A DNA stretch of 64,000 nucleotides from Cryomorphaceae bacterium 1068 (GCA_027214385.1 JAPVXR010000001.1:62001-126000); one strand, 5' to 3'. Numbered from the stretch's first letter, positions 35,637 to 45,166 are shown. Notes: generated by a model not told the origin, from the sequence alone. A program made the numbers and translations.

Positions 35637-36323
35637 TTAAAGTATGGAAATGCGCTCCCCTTGGCTCTCCGAAACCACTGAGCCATCTAAGAGTTGAACC
35701 GTCCGCTGAGAATAAGATGCATCGTGAGATGAGTGCGTAACCATGATGATGGTACTCCCCTGATCGTGCAATAAACTGAGTAACTCCATCACATCATTTC
35801 CGTTTGCGCTATCGAGGTTTCCCGTGGGCTCATCGGCCAATATCACCTTTGGTGCAGTTACCATGGCTCGCGCAACCGCCACTCGCTGCTGCTGCCCTCC
35901 CGAAAGTTGAGTCGGGTAGTGCTTTCCGCGATGTGCAATCCCGATCTTCTCCAATATGTTCTCGACTTTTTCCTTGCGCTCCGTCTTTCCCTCCTTTAAG
36001 TAAACTAAAGGAAGCTCGACGTTTTCGAATACACTCAATTCTTCAATCAAATTGAAGTTTTGAAAGATGAAACCGATATTGGCCTTTCGAATGGCTGCTC
36101 GATCGCGCTCCTTTGACATTTCCTTTCCGTCAAAAAGGTATTCCCCTTCCGAAAAAGAATCCAACAGGCCGATGATATTCAGCAAAGTGGATTTACCGCA
36201 TCCCGACGGACCCATGATGGAGATAAATTCACCTTCTTTTACCTCTAAGTTGATCTTGTTGAGCGCGATGGTTTCGAGCTCATCCGTGCGGTAGATTTTG
36301 ACTAAGTCTTTGATTTTGATCAT
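35637..36323 (-). CDS. ABC transporter ATP-binding protein, LolD/MacB type
   Basis: A 228-residue ATPase. Walker A is GPSGCGKST (38-46), the signature is LSGGQQQR near 143-150, Walker B is [12 protein letters not shown] near 162-173, and the H-loop is MVTHS near 195. The family drives MacB/FtsX-type permeases. Its start ATG (36321-36323, ATGATC) lies in the copy of the adaptor 3' end described at 36334-36691, so adaptor and ATPase genes may once have been adjacent. Confidence 0.95.
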   Translation of the reverse strand: MIKIKDLVKIYRTDELETIALNKINLEVKEGEFISIMGPSGCGKSTLLNIIGLLDSFSEGEYLFDGKEMSKERDRAAIRKANIGFIFQNFNLIEELSVFENVELPLVYLKEGKTERKEKVENILEKIGIAHRGKHYPTQLSGGQQQRVAVARAMVTAPKVILADEPTGNLDSANGNDVMELLSLLHDQGSTIIMVTHSSHDASYSQRTVQLLDGSVVSESQGERISIL

Positions 36324-36333
36324 TTCATTTTGC

Positions 36334-36691
36334 TTTAATTTTTATCGTTTCCGAATCGCCGTGAAGCATGATTTTTTTCAAATTTTCAACATCCAATTTG
36401 CAATTGACATTCTTATTAAATTCTCCTTAATGAATATGAGAAGTGATACCGTGCGTTAGGAGTCCGAAAGTTAGTGTGAACCTGAGTTTTTCGTTGTGGG
36501 GCAGCGTAGGTCTTGCGCCAAAAAACGACGGTTGGAACTTTCGGCGTCTTTTGGCTCCACCTTTTGACGTCAAAAGGTGGAAAACCAGAAGTATACTAAT
36601 GGATGGATCTACTTTATTCATCTTCAGTGTTGTATGATTACATATTCATCGTGGCTTAAGATCATTTTATTTTTATCGTTTCCGAATCACC
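36334..36691. repeat. Insertion-like segment flanked by 27-bp direct repeats
   Basis: The 3' end of the HlyD-like gene (36665-36691) occurs a second time at 36334-36360, 25 of 27 bases identical, with an exact 20-mer ATTTTTATCGTTTCCGAATC at 36338 and 36669. On the minus strand the extra copy could encode GDSETIKIK, the end of the adaptor. Between the copies lies about 304 bases without a gene, containing a 9-bp inverted repeat (36464-36472 with 36536-36544) and a 24-bp perfect palindrome (36557-36580). Confidence 0.8.
36557..36580. repeat. 24-bp perfect palindrome
   Basis: CCACCTTTTGAC is followed directly by its reverse complement GTCAAAAGGTGG. It lies in the non-coding segment between adaptor and ATPase genes. 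It could form a cruciform or, as RNA, a 10-bp hairpin with a tight turn, but no T run follows, so it is not a standard terminator. A REP-type mobile repeat is possible. Confidence 0.85.
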
Positions 36692-37912
36692 AAAACTCTC
36701 GTAACTACTCAATATGACTTGCTCCCCCTCTTCGAGTCCTCGCAGGACTTTGTAGAATTCAGGGTTCTGAGCTCCCAATTCAATTTCCCTTTTTTGGGCC
36801 AAGCCCTCATCGGTGAGCACATAGACAAATCTACCACCCGTGCTGCCGTAAAATCCTCCCTTGGGAATTCTTAACGCCTCTTCGGTGGCACTCAAACTCA
36901 ACCGCACACGGACATTTTGCCCCCTCCGCGGATTGGGAATCTTCGCTTCCGTAAACCGCAAGTGAACCTCAAACTGTCCGTTTTCCACCGCGGGAAAAAT
37001 CTTATAAACCTCCAGTTCATATCCGACTCCGTTCAAGTCGGCAATGGCCTCTTGACCGATACTTACTCGATTGAGGTAAAACTGATCGACAGGCGCCGAA
37101 ACCAGAAATGAGTCGAGGACGTCAATCCTACCCAGGCTTTCACCCTTCTGTTTCGTTTCACCGATTTCATGCGAAAACTGACTCATCTGACCCGAAATCG
37201 GAGCCCTGATGACCAAATCGTCCAAACTTCTTCGTATTGCTTCTAAATTTCGCTCCATCAACTCAATGGATTGGTCGATCCTTCCCAACTGCATCCTTCG
37301 GTATGCCTCGTCCGTTTCCAATCTCTCCCGCGTCAAATCGATCAAGCCCTTGAGGTAAATCAGTTCATTTGCCGATGCATCGAGATCTCCTTTAGGAATG
37401 GCTCCTTGCTTATAGAGGCTCGAATCAATCGCAAAGGTTCGCACTCGTTCTTGATATCGGTACTGCACATCCAGCAGTTGCTCTTGTACCTGTCGCTTGT
37501 TCTGATCAAGCTGTATCCGCGTGCTCCGTAAATTGTTGATCTGCTCCACAATCTGTGTTTCCCTGTTCATAAAATCCAAAGCCAAATCACTATTGGCCAA
37601 GTACATCAAGTCCTCACCCGCCTCAACAAAGGCTCCGTCTTCCACCAATATTTCCTCAACACGCCCCCCTTGGAGCGCCGTGATATGCACCGTTCTGCCT
37701 GGTTCTAACACCCCGTTTAGCGATACCACATCTTGAAACTCCCCGAAACTTACCGTTCCCACTTTAATGGAATTGGAATCTACGCGAAAGACTTTTTCAT
37801 TTCCCGCACGCGCCATAAAATAGAGTACGGGAATCAGTACCACCACAGGGAGCCATCGCAGCAACTTCTTGCGCTTTATTTTGGAAGGAGAAATCTGTCT
37901 ATCCATACTCAT
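36662..37912 (-). CDS. HlyD-like membrane fusion protein (efflux adaptor)
   Basis: A 416-residue periplasmic adaptor with an N-terminal membrane anchor (about 18-35, LLRWLPVVVLIPVLYFMARA). The lipoyl-like domain opens with GRVEEILVEDGAFVEAGEDL (about 83-103), a long coiled coil spans about 110-235, and the second lipoyl half (LDDLVIRAPISGQMSQF) leads to beta-barrel and membrane-proximal domains. Its place before an ABC ATPase and FtsX-type permease is typical of MacA-like adaptors. A possible sigma-54 promoter lies directly before its start (37924-37939), and the sigma-54 activator gene is divergent. ATG 37912 or 37906 may be the start. Confidence 0.9.
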   Translation of the reverse strand: MSMDRQISPSKIKRKKLLRWLPVVVLIPVLYFMARAGNEKVFRVDSNSIKVGTVSFGEFQDVVSLNGVLEPGRTVHITALQGGRVEEILVEDGAFVEAGEDLMYLANSDLALDFMNRETQIVEQINNLRSTRIQLDQNKRQVQEQLLDVQYRYQERVRTFAIDSSLYKQGAIPKGDLDASANELIYLKGLIDLTRERLETDEAYRRMQLGRIDQSIELMERNLEAIRRSLDDLVIRAPISGQMSQFSHEIGETKQKGESLGRIDVLDSFLVSAPVDQFYLNRVSIGQEAIADLNGVGYELEVYKIFPAVENGQFEVHLRFTEAKIPNPRRGQNVRVRLSLSATEEALRIPKGGFYGSTGGRFVYVLTDEGLAQKREIELGAQNPEFYKVLRGLEEGEQVILSSYESFGDSETIKIK

Positions 37913-37923
37913 GGCTCTTTAAG

Positions 37924-37939
37924 AGTGATTTCCGTGCCA
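37924..37939 (-). promoter_or_regulatory. Possible sigma-54 promoter of the efflux genes
   Basis: On the minus strand TGGCACG (37939-37933) is a perfect -24 element, and the -12 element TCACT stands at the right distance but has AC instead of GC. The next gene downstream starts 11 bases further, which would leave almost no leader. The divergent genes encode a sigma-54 activator and its kinase, which makes the site plausible. Confidence 0.35.
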
Positions 37940-38067
37940 CAAAATACAAGATATTGAAAATCAGGATCTATAAGGTGGTTGGCTTCTGCGAATTCCTGTT
38001 AAAACTGTTCGGTTTTGATACAGTAAATCGTTCGTTTTCGTACATTATTGACCGTTAATTTTGACTC

Positions 38068-39453
38068 ATGAATAAAATTGAAGGAGGCCTGCTTATTATT
38101 GATGATGACCAAGATGTCGTACTCTCTGCCGAGATCTTTCTTAAAAATCATTTCCAACGGGTTTTTACTGCCGATAGACCCACAAATGTGATTCCTCTTA
38201 TTCACGAGCACGACATTGACGTGGTGCTCCTCGATATGAACTTCCGCATCGGAGAGAATTCCGGGCAAGAGGGAATCAATTGGCTCAGCCGAATCAAAGC
38301 CGAATATCCCGCGGTCGAGGTTATCACCATGACGGCATATGGCGATATCGACCTGGCGGTAAAGTCCATGAAGTATGGTGCAGCCGAATTTGTCACCAAA
38401 CCCTGGGATAATAATAAACTTCTTTCCACTGTCCAGTCAGTGCTCCAACTTCGCATCAGCCGTCGAGAGATTGCCAAGCTCCGCCAAACCCGCTCCTTCC
38501 TCAATAAACCCAAAAAGGAAGAATCGACGGAAATCCAAGGACGAAGCAAGGAAGTTAGACAAGTGAAGGAATTGGTTAAAAAGGTCGCGATTACCGAAGC
38601 CAATGTCCTCATCCTTGGTGAAAATGGCTCGGGAAAAGACGTCGTGGCCCGAATGATTCACGAAGCGTCCAACCGCGCCAATGAACCTTTTATCATCGTA
38701 GACTGTGGCGCCATCACCGAGACGCTCTTTGAAAGCGAAATGTTTGGCGCTGTAAAAGGCGCTTATACTGACCTCAATTATGACAAGAAAGGCAGATTTG
38801 AAATGGCAAACGGTGGAACTCTCTTCCTCGATGAAATCGGAAACCTCACTCCCCCCATGCAGTCAAAACTCCTCACGGCGCTGCAAAACAGGAAAATCCT
38901 TCCCGTGGGTAGTTCCAAGGAAGTCTTCGTAGATATCCGATTGATCTCGGCTACCAATATGCCGCTTTCGCGAATGGTCGATAATCAGGAGTTCCGTACT
39001 GACCTTCTCTACCGAATCAATACAGTGGAGGTGAATGTGCCGGCGTTGCGTCACCGCCCCGAGGACATCATCCCTCTCGTCAACCACTTCATCGAACACT
39101 ATTCGAAAAAATACCAAACAAGCACCAAATGGCTCAACGAGAAAGCCATGGAAGATCTCATCGAATACCAATGGCCAGGAAATGTCCGCGAATTGCAACA
39201 CGCCGTGGAGCGAGCTGTGATCCTCAACGAAAACTCCGCCCTTACGGCTGAGAATATTCTGCCCAATGCCAAGCGCACTAAGCAGAAGAACAACGTCTCT
39301 GCTCAGAAGGAATACAACCTCGAAAATATGGAACGCCGCCTCATCGTGGAAGCACTCGAGGCCTGCCACGGCAATATGACCAAAACAGCCAAGGAACTCG
39401 GTATTACCCGCACCTCCCTTTACCGCAGATTGGATAAATACGATCTTTCCTAA
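38068..39453 (+). CDS. Sigma-54-dependent response regulator (NtrC family)
   Basis: A 461-residue protein with a receiver domain (7-125; Asp11-13 acidic pocket, phosphoacceptor Asp56, Lys111), an AAA+ domain (about 155-390; Walker A GENGSGKD 184-191, Walker B in GGTLFLDEIG 249-258, arginine finger region RTDLLYRIN) and a Fis-type helix-turn-helix (about 425-460, GNMTKTAKELGITRTSLYRRL). The sigma-54 contact loop reads GAYTDL (231-236) instead of GAFTGA, a form I know from other Bacteroidota regulators. It is followed directly by its likely kinase gene and is divergent from the efflux genes it probably controls. Confidence 0.95.
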   Translation: MNKIEGGLLIIDDDQDVVLSAEIFLKNHFQRVFTADRPTNVIPLIHEHDIDVVLLDMNFRIGENSGQEGINWLSRIKAEYPAVEVITMTAYGDIDLAVKSMKYGAAEFVTKPWDNNKLLSTVQSVLQLRISRREIAKLRQTRSFLNKPKKEESTEIQGRSKEVRQVKELVKKVAITEANVLILGENGSGKDVVARMIHEASNRANEPFIIVDCGAITETLFESEMFGAVKGAYTDLNYDKKGRFEMANGGTLFLDEIGNLTPPMQSKLLTALQNRKILPVGSSKEVFVDIRLISATNMPLSRMVDNQEFRTDLLYRINTVEVNVPALRHRPEDIIPLVNHFIEHYSKKYQTSTKWLNEKAMEDLIEYQWPGNVRELQHAVERAVILNENSALTAENILPNAKRTKQKNNVSAQKEYNLENMERRLIVEALEACHGNMTKTAKELGITRTSLYRRLDKYDLS

Positions 39454-40788
39454 ATGTTTCGCAGCATATACTTAAGGCTTTTTCTGCTTATCCTGACCAC
39501 CGCCTTGGCCATGGCAGCCTCATTCGTGCTGTTTTATTTCCAATTCTATTTCTCGGGATCGGTGGCTTTTGTGATGGCTCTGTCCGCGTTTATCACCACC
39601 ACCCGATACGCTAAAAAAGGCTTTCGCGAACTCAATCACTTCCTCGAAGCACTGAGCTACCGCGATACTTCCATAGCTCCGCATACCTCCAAACACCCCG
39701 ACTCGTTGCGCCAACTCTTTTCCACCATGCGCTCCATCCGCAAGGATTACCAAGACTTGGTAAAAGACACCGAGGAAAGCCTCGTTATCCTCAAGTCGAT
39801 CGTCGAAGAAGTGCCTATCGGAATTATCGCCATTCGTCAATCGGGCGATATCGCACTTTTTAATCGAGAGGGAGCGCATCTCCTCGGCACCGGGAAAGTC
39901 ACTCATGCAAGAAGACTTGAGAAAATTCGCCCCGTTTTTTTCAAGCGCGTTCAGGCTATTCTCTATGGAGGTTCTGCTGTTTTTGCATACGCGAAAGACG
40001 GACAAGAAACCAAGCTCTTTATCCGTAAAGCCTCCATTTCCATTCGCAATGAGGAGGTGGAAACCTTCATATTCCACGAGATGGACGCCGAGTACGGGCG
40101 ACTTGAAATGAGAAGTTGGGACAAGTTGCTGGGTATTCTCACTCACGAGATTGCCAATTCGATTACCGCGATCAGTTCCCTCTCGCAATCGGCTTTGAGC
40201 ATTGCTGAGTTAGAGCCCGACCTCTCACCCGATCTGAATACCGCCCTCGATGGTATCCGCCGTCGATCCGATAAGCTCTTTGGCTTTGTAAGCGACTACC
40301 GCAAACTCGCCGAACTTCCCCAACCACAAGTGGAAGCCGTCGAACTGCGCTTTCTTATGCAAACGATGGCCGAGGAATGGAACCTCCAAGAACCGAAAAT
40401 CAAGGTGGAAGTGTCCTGCCCGGGAAACATGGTTATCATGGCCGATGAAGGTCAGCTTATCCATTGCTTCGAAAACTTCTACCTCAATTCTGCTCACGCG
40501 CTCAAAAACACCGAGAACCCTATGATTCGATTCTCCGCTGAATTAATTAATGATCGGTGGGTAGAAATCCGTTTTCGCGATAACGGCATCGGCATGGAGG
40601 GAGACACCGATCGCGCCGTTATCCCTTTCTTCACCACCCGCAAAGAAGGGAAGGGAGTGGGATTAGCGCTGGCTCGTCAAATCATCCGCGCCCACGGAGG
40701 TACGCTGAGTGCCGGTAATGCATTGCCTGGCTTTGAGGTTGTGATTAAAATGCCTATTCAAGATACGGCGAAAGATGTGGAAGGGTAG
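39454..40788 (+). CDS. Sensor histidine kinase
   Basis: A 444-residue membrane kinase. Two helices at about 8-50 form the membrane part with hardly any periplasmic loop, so it may sense a signal in or near the membrane, or through the transporter. A PAS-like segment (about 108-210) follows. The phosphoacceptor His231 lies in THEIANSITAISSLS. The ATP-binding part has the N box near 320-345, G boxes DNGIGMEGD and FFTTRKEGKGVGLALARQIIRAHGG near 395-420. It follows the regulator gene with no gap (stop at 39453, start at 39454), so the pair is cotranscribed. Confidence 0.93.
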   Translation: MFRSIYLRLFLLILTTALAMAASFVLFYFQFYFSGSVAFVMALSAFITTTRYAKKGFRELNHFLEALSYRDTSIAPHTSKHPDSLRQLFSTMRSIRKDYQDLVKDTEESLVILKSIVEEVPIGIIAIRQSGDIALFNREGAHLLGTGKVTHARRLEKIRPVFFKRVQAILYGGSAVFAYAKDGQETKLFIRKASISIRNEEVETFIFHEMDAEYGRLEMRSWDKLLGILTHEIANSITAISSLSQSALSIAELEPDLSPDLNTALDGIRRRSDKLFGFVSDYRKLAELPQPQVEAVELRFLMQTMAEEWNLQEPKIKVEVSCPGNMVIMADEGQLIHCFENFYLNSAHALKNTENPMIRFSAELINDRWVEIRFRDNGIGMEGDTDRAVIPFFTTRKEGKGVGLALARQIIRAHGGTLSAGNALPGFEVVIKMPIQDTAKDVEG

Positions 40789-40848
40789 AACGTGTTAGGT
40801 TCGCTCCGCTCACTTTTTTGAACCACGCCTCACAACCACCCTCCGTGG

Positions 40849-43800
40849 CTACCTCGCCACCACCAACCGAAAGACCTCCTCCTGGTTCTTAAAAGAAAAC
40901 TTAAAGAGATACATCCCCTCGCTCCAGCCTATCAGTGGATAATCCACCGTGTTTAACCCCTCCTTCAATTCGAGGACAAACGATTCAATCAACCGACCAT
41001 CAGCCCCCGTGATCTCCACATTCAGCGGACCATCTTCGGGCATTACGAACGTCAACTTTACCTCGTCCGTCGCAGGGTTGGGGTAGGGCGCTGCGAAAGT
41101 CGCCCGCTGTCGGTTCAAGCCCACACACAAATAATTATTCGTGGTGTCCGTCTCCATCGCTCCGTTCGGGTTGGAGATCCGCATACACGTATACGGCAAG
41201 TCCCTTCCGGGAATGTACCCGATATCAGATCCCAGTGGATAATCAACCACCTCTCCGGGAGGGATCGTAAACTCCGATTCTATCGTAAAATCAATATCTC
41301 GACCCACCTGTATCTCCGTATCGAAGGTCTCTACAGTAACATTCCCGTTATTCCCAATAATGGAGTTGAGCACCAGCTTATTCCCCTGCGACTGATACTG
41401 CAAGTCGATCAAGGCAAGATCGTATTCGGGAACGATTACCGTGTAGAGGGCCGTGGCCGTATCGTTGCAATTTAAGTCATTTGTAGCCACGAGCTCCACC
41501 GTGTAATCTCCCGCCGCATCAAAAGTCAAGTCGGGCTCAAACTCAGAAGACACAAAAGCGCCGTTGATCAACCACTCGAAGTTGATTCCATCTTCCGATA
41601 GATTGGTGGGCATGCTGGTAAAAGGCGGATCGATGGACGGCAATTCCAAATCAAAATCCGCCGTTGGGATGGCCTGTACCAAGAAACTCCCATTGGCCGT
41701 AGCCGCGCATCCGGCAGCTGTCTCCAATTCCAGCGATACGTCAAACGTACCCGCCGCCTCGGGGACAAACACCTGCGCTGAGTCGCTGCCGATCACTCCT
41801 TCCTGCGTTCCCGTCGGACCATCGGTAATCGACCAAGTGCGAACCGTCACGGGGTCCACTACGCCCTCAATACTATTCCATTCAGAAACATCTACTAAAT
41901 CCGTTGTGGCGCCTATGCAAGCATCTGCCGTGGTAATCTCCGCCGTCGGGGGCTCATAAATTCGGATCTCCTTTGTCACTTCGTCCACACAACCGTTCAC
42001 CCCTATATTGTTTCCGGTAGCCCTTAGCGTCACCTCATATACCCCCGGCTGGGCGTACTCATGCGAGGTATTCGGAAAATTGGAAAAGAACCCATCCCCG
42101 AATTGCCAATTGTAAAAAACAGGTCCCGAAACGGAGGTGTCTACATTTTCATCAAATACCACCGTCTCTCCGAGGCAGGCGTCCTCCACGTCAAAGTCGA
42201 CGATGGGGCTGCCCAATACCTCTACATTCCGCACCAAGCTATCCACACAGGCACTCTCCGTGGTTACGATATGCGTCACGGTATTAAATCCCAACACTTC
42301 AAAAGTGGTTGATCCAATCGATCCCGCATCTGTGGTACCATTGCCAAACGACCATTCCCTCAGAGAGATGGTGCCACCACCCGGCACTACCGACTGACTC
42401 TCAAAAAACACCTCATTCCCCGCGCAAACGATGGGGGCGGAGAAGTTGACCAGCGGCAGCGGGTTCACAAATAGCGTATCCCGAGTCGTTCCCGTGCATC
42501 CATTGTCCAAGGTCACTGTTAGCTCTACGGGATATTCTCCCGTAGCGGGATAAAAGATTTCGGGGTTCTCATCAGTCGATGAACCGGCATCATTGTTCTC
42601 AAAAGTCCAATCCCACTCGGTAATCATACCCCCGTCAGGAACGGTCTGATCGTCAAATACCACATCGTTCTCCTCACATGGCGGACTAAACCCAAACTCC
42701 ACTTCCGGAGCAATCCCAACTATATCTACTTCCACCGTATCTCTCCCCACGCATCCATTAACATTGGTAGCTTCTACCCAATACTCCCCACTCTCTTGCG
42801 GTTGGATAAAGGGGGTGACTTCATCGGTGTTCCAGAGATACGTTTCCGCTTCTTCAAATCCTGAGGAGAGGAAGATGTCGTTGCCGAGGCAGAAATTTGG
42901 GTTTTCATCGAGTTCAACAGTCTCAGAGTAAGTATCGTTCAGGGTTGTTATTGTTTCTGTAGAGGCAGAGCAGCCTTCAGGATGAAAAATTTGGGCGGAT
43001 AGTGACTCTCCTGGTTCTAAGTAATTAAGAATTTCTGAAGACCCATCACTCCATAGAACATCAAAGCCAGGGGCAAGATTTAGGTCCCACAACAAAGAAT
43101 CATAAGAACAAACCACATTCAAATTGTCAATTGATGAATAATCAAAGAATGTCCTAACCGTGTCACTGTATAGAAAACCTAACGTATCTCTACAAGTTAA
43201 AAAGATAGTGTCCGTCCCGAAAACCGTCACGGAATTAGATTCCGAACCTGTGGACCATTCATATGAGAGATAAATATCAGGGACGGAAAATGTATTTTCA
43301 CAAGGCAAAGAAGGAGCGATCAATACGTCTTCTCCTAAGTCGATTGGATAATTACCATATTGATTTCCGAGATAGAGATCTAATGCATTTTGCTCCCCAT
43401 TAGATAAAGCTCGATCCAGACAAGCAAAAAACTGTAATTCACCTGGGAAAGAAAAGCCCGAGGAGTATGCTCCGATCTGCATAGATGAAAAATTAGTTGA
43501 TGAATATTCCTCGGATATTGTGATTGAACTCATCAAAGTACCGTTGAAATATAGCCGAGCCTCAGCATCCTCTCTGTCAAGTTCTATTTTTACATAAGTG
43601 TATTTGCCAATTTCAATGTTTGGCCCAGCCAAAGTTCTCGTAACTGAATTTTCAGTCCAGATGACACGATAATTTGCGTTAAACGGGAAAATGCCAAACG
43701 TGCCTTCTCCAGGTGAAGCCGCGAAAGAGGCACCTCTGGTAAAAAGACCGTGTGTTAATGCATCTGTCTTATAGATCATTATAAACGTTCTGTCACCTGA

Positions 43801-44157
43801 AAGAATATCCAAACCCTGATTATTGATAAGATGTTCAAAGTTACCTGGCCTATTAAAAACTACGACATTCTGGTCATTTAATCCGCCAGCTTCTAAACTT
43901 GGAAACCTGATCTCAAATATTTGATTAAAGAATTCAGAATTTGATAGGCCATTCCATTGATTAATATTGGAACCCACGTCATCAGAAATTGTATTGGCTT
44001 CAAGCCAAAATATGCTCGAGTTGATAAGGTCGTCAATATCCTGAGCACTCAATAGTAATGGAGAGATCAGCCCGGCAAAAAACAGAAATGTGCACTTGGA
44101 AATCGCACTAAATATTTTGGCTCGGGCTATGGTAAAACGCATGAAGTTTCTGATCAT
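40849..44157 (-). CDS. T9SS type A surface protein with LamG-like and PKD domains
   Basis: A 1102-residue protein with an N-terminal leader (hydrophobic 23-37, LLSAQ). Residues about 40-270 look like a LamG/concanavalin-type sandwich (FWLEANTISDDVGS, FMIYKTDALTHG, QIGAYSSGF). Ig-like parts follow to about 480, then three or four PKD domains (about 485-850, with ITEWDWTFENND, FYNWQFGDGFF and similar), a CARDB-like domain (about 895-985) and a T9SS type A domain (about 1015-1102). It is likely a surface adhesin. Base composition differs strongly between the N-terminal 420 codons (AT-rich) and the rest (GC-rich). Confidence 0.85.
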   Translation of the reverse strand: MIRNFMRFTIARAKIFSAISKCTFLFFAGLISPLLLSAQDIDDLINSSIFWLEANTISDDVGSNINQWNGLSNSEFFNQIFEIRFPSLEAGGLNDQNVVVFNRPGNFEHLINNQGLDILSGDRTFIMIYKTDALTHGLFTRGASFAASPGEGTFGIFPFNANYRVIWTENSVTRTLAGPNIEIGKYTYVKIELDREDAEARLYFNGTLMSSITISEEYSSTNFSSMQIGAYSSGFSFPGELQFFACLDRALSNGEQNALDLYLGNQYGNYPIDLGEDVLIAPSLPCENTFSVPDIYLSYEWSTGSESNSVTVFGTDTIFLTCRDTLGFLYSDTVRTFFDYSSIDNLNVVCSYDSLLWDLNLAPGFDVLWSDGSSEILNYLEPGESLSAQIFHPEGCSASTETITTLNDTYSETVELDENPNFCLGNDIFLSSGFEEAETYLWNTDEVTPFIQPQESGEYWVEATNVNGCVGRDTVEVDIVGIAPEVEFGFSPPCEENDVVFDDQTVPDGGMITEWDWTFENNDAGSSTDENPEIFYPATGEYPVELTVTLDNGCTGTTRDTLFVNPLPLVNFSAPIVCAGNEVFFESQSVVPGGGTISLREWSFGNGTTDAGSIGSTTFEVLGFNTVTHIVTTESACVDSLVRNVEVLGSPIVDFDVEDACLGETVVFDENVDTSVSGPVFYNWQFGDGFFSNFPNTSHEYAQPGVYEVTLRATGNNIGVNGCVDEVTKEIRIYEPPTAEITTADACIGATTDLVDVSEWNSIEGVVDPVTVRTWSITDGPTGTQEGVIGSDSAQVFVPEAAGTFDVSLELETAAGCAATANGSFLVQAIPTADFDLELPSIDPPFTSMPTNLSEDGINFEWLINGAFVSSEFEPDLTFDAAGDYTVELVATNDLNCNDTATALYTVIVPEYDLALIDLQYQSQGNKLVLNSIIGNNGNVTVETFDTEIQVGRDIDFTIESEFTIPPGEVVDYPLGSDIGYIPGRDLPYTCMRISNPNGAMETDTTNNYLCVGLNRQRATFAAPYPNPATDEVKLTFVMPEDGPLNVEITGADGRLIESFVLELKEGLNTVDYPLIGWSEGMYLFKFSFKNQEEVFRLVVAR

Positions 44158-44273
44158 TAAATTGTGAAAGTACTACACTCTTAAATTAACGAGCCTTCTT
44201 GTCTGGATACTTTATAACATATGACTTCTAATATATCATTCCGTTGTCTTTTCTTTGACACTTCATTTTGGTT

Positions 44274-44291
44274 TTTTTACTTCAGTAAAAA
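44274..44291. promoter_or_regulatory. Inverted repeat before the polysaccharide exporter genes
   Basis: TTTTTACT and AGTAAAAA flank TC, giving an 8-bp inverted repeat that ends 16 bases before the wzm start. It lies in the 150-base divergent gap between the T9SS gene and the exporter operon. It could be an operator or a chance palindrome in AT-rich DNA. Confidence 0.3.
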
Positions 44292-44307
44292 CTAGATTTT
44301 GAATGGA

Positions 44308-45162
44308 ATGAAAAATAATTTAAACGAAACCATATATCAAGCAGGTGGTGTAAGAAGTGCTATTTGGTTTCAGATCATCTTCGCTATTAAAGCTTTATTT
44401 TCTTCCCATGAGTTAGCCTTTCAACTTGCAAAACGTGACATACAAGCTACATATAGGCAGAGTTTTCTGGGCATACTTTGGGCCTTTATTATCCCTTTAA
44501 TGACTACTCTGGTGTGGTTGATTTTAAACGGTTCCGGATTTATAAATACGCAATCTACAGGTATTTCATATCCGGCTTACCTTCTTTCGGGTACCATGAT
44601 ATGGGCCATATTTGCTGATAGCTTTAATGCCCCATTGGATAAGACAATACTCAACAAAGCTATTATTACAAAAGTGAATTTCCCAAGAGAGGGAATAATC
44701 TTAAGCGGCGTGTATCACTCTTTTTTTAATGGGCTAATCAAACTTGTTATTCTCATTCCTGCTCTTTTGTTTTTAGATATTTCGCCTAGTGCAAGTTTAT
44801 TGTTGGTCCCCATTGGATTGTTCTGTTTGGTTTTGACAGGCACTGCACTCGGCATGATCATAACACCAATAGGTGTTTTATACAGCGATATTGGAAAGGC
44901 GCTTCCACTATTACTTCAATTTCTTATGTATTCGGTTCCTGTGGTTTATGTCTATCCCACAAAAGGAGTGCTGTCTAGAATTGTTGACTTGAACCCATTA
45001 ACGCCATTGATAGTACAGACAAGATATTGGCTGACAGGTCAGAGCCTGAGTATTGACTCAAGTTTCTTAGTTTCTGTTTTACTTGGTTTTTCAATTCTCA
45101 TTTTAGGCCTTGTAGCTTTTCGTATAGCTTTGCCCAAACTTATCGAACGTATCGGCTCTTAG
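44308..45162 (+). CDS. wzm: ABC-2 type polysaccharide export permease (Wzm)
   Basis: A 284-residue inner-membrane protein with six predicted helices. It matches the O-antigen/teichoic acid export permease family: the AFQLAKRDIQATYRQSFLGILWAF segment at the N terminus, a hydrophobic core with GTALGMIITPIGVLYSDIGK and the C-terminal LNPLTPLIVQTRYWLTG motif. Start at ATG 44308; a TTG three codons upstream is less likely. It is followed after four bases by the ATPase gene. Together they should export a lipid-linked glycan made by the enzymes encoded downstream, in place of a Wzx/Wzy system, which is absent here. Confidence 0.92.
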   Translation: MKNNLNETIYQAGGVRSAIWFQIIFAIKALFSSHELAFQLAKRDIQATYRQSFLGILWAFIIPLMTTLVWLILNGSGFINTQSTGISYPAYLLSGTMIWAIFADSFNAPLDKTILNKAIITKVNFPREGIILSGVYHSFFNGLIKLVILIPALLFLDISPSASLLLVPIGLFCLVLTGTALGMIITPIGVLYSDIGKALPLLLQFLMYSVPVVYVYPTKGVLSRIVDLNPLTPLIVQTRYWLTGQSLSIDSSFLVSVLLGFSILILGLVAFRIALPKLIERIGS

Positions 45163-45166
45163 TTAA

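Noticed and set aside
36427-36637. Short frames on both strands across the palindrome segment
   Set aside because: They read through the inverted repeats, lack ribosome sites and look like chance translations of a repeat.
39520-40188. 222-codon frame antisense to the kinase gene
   Set aside because: It mirrors the codon pattern of the clear histidine kinase on the other strand and shows no motif.
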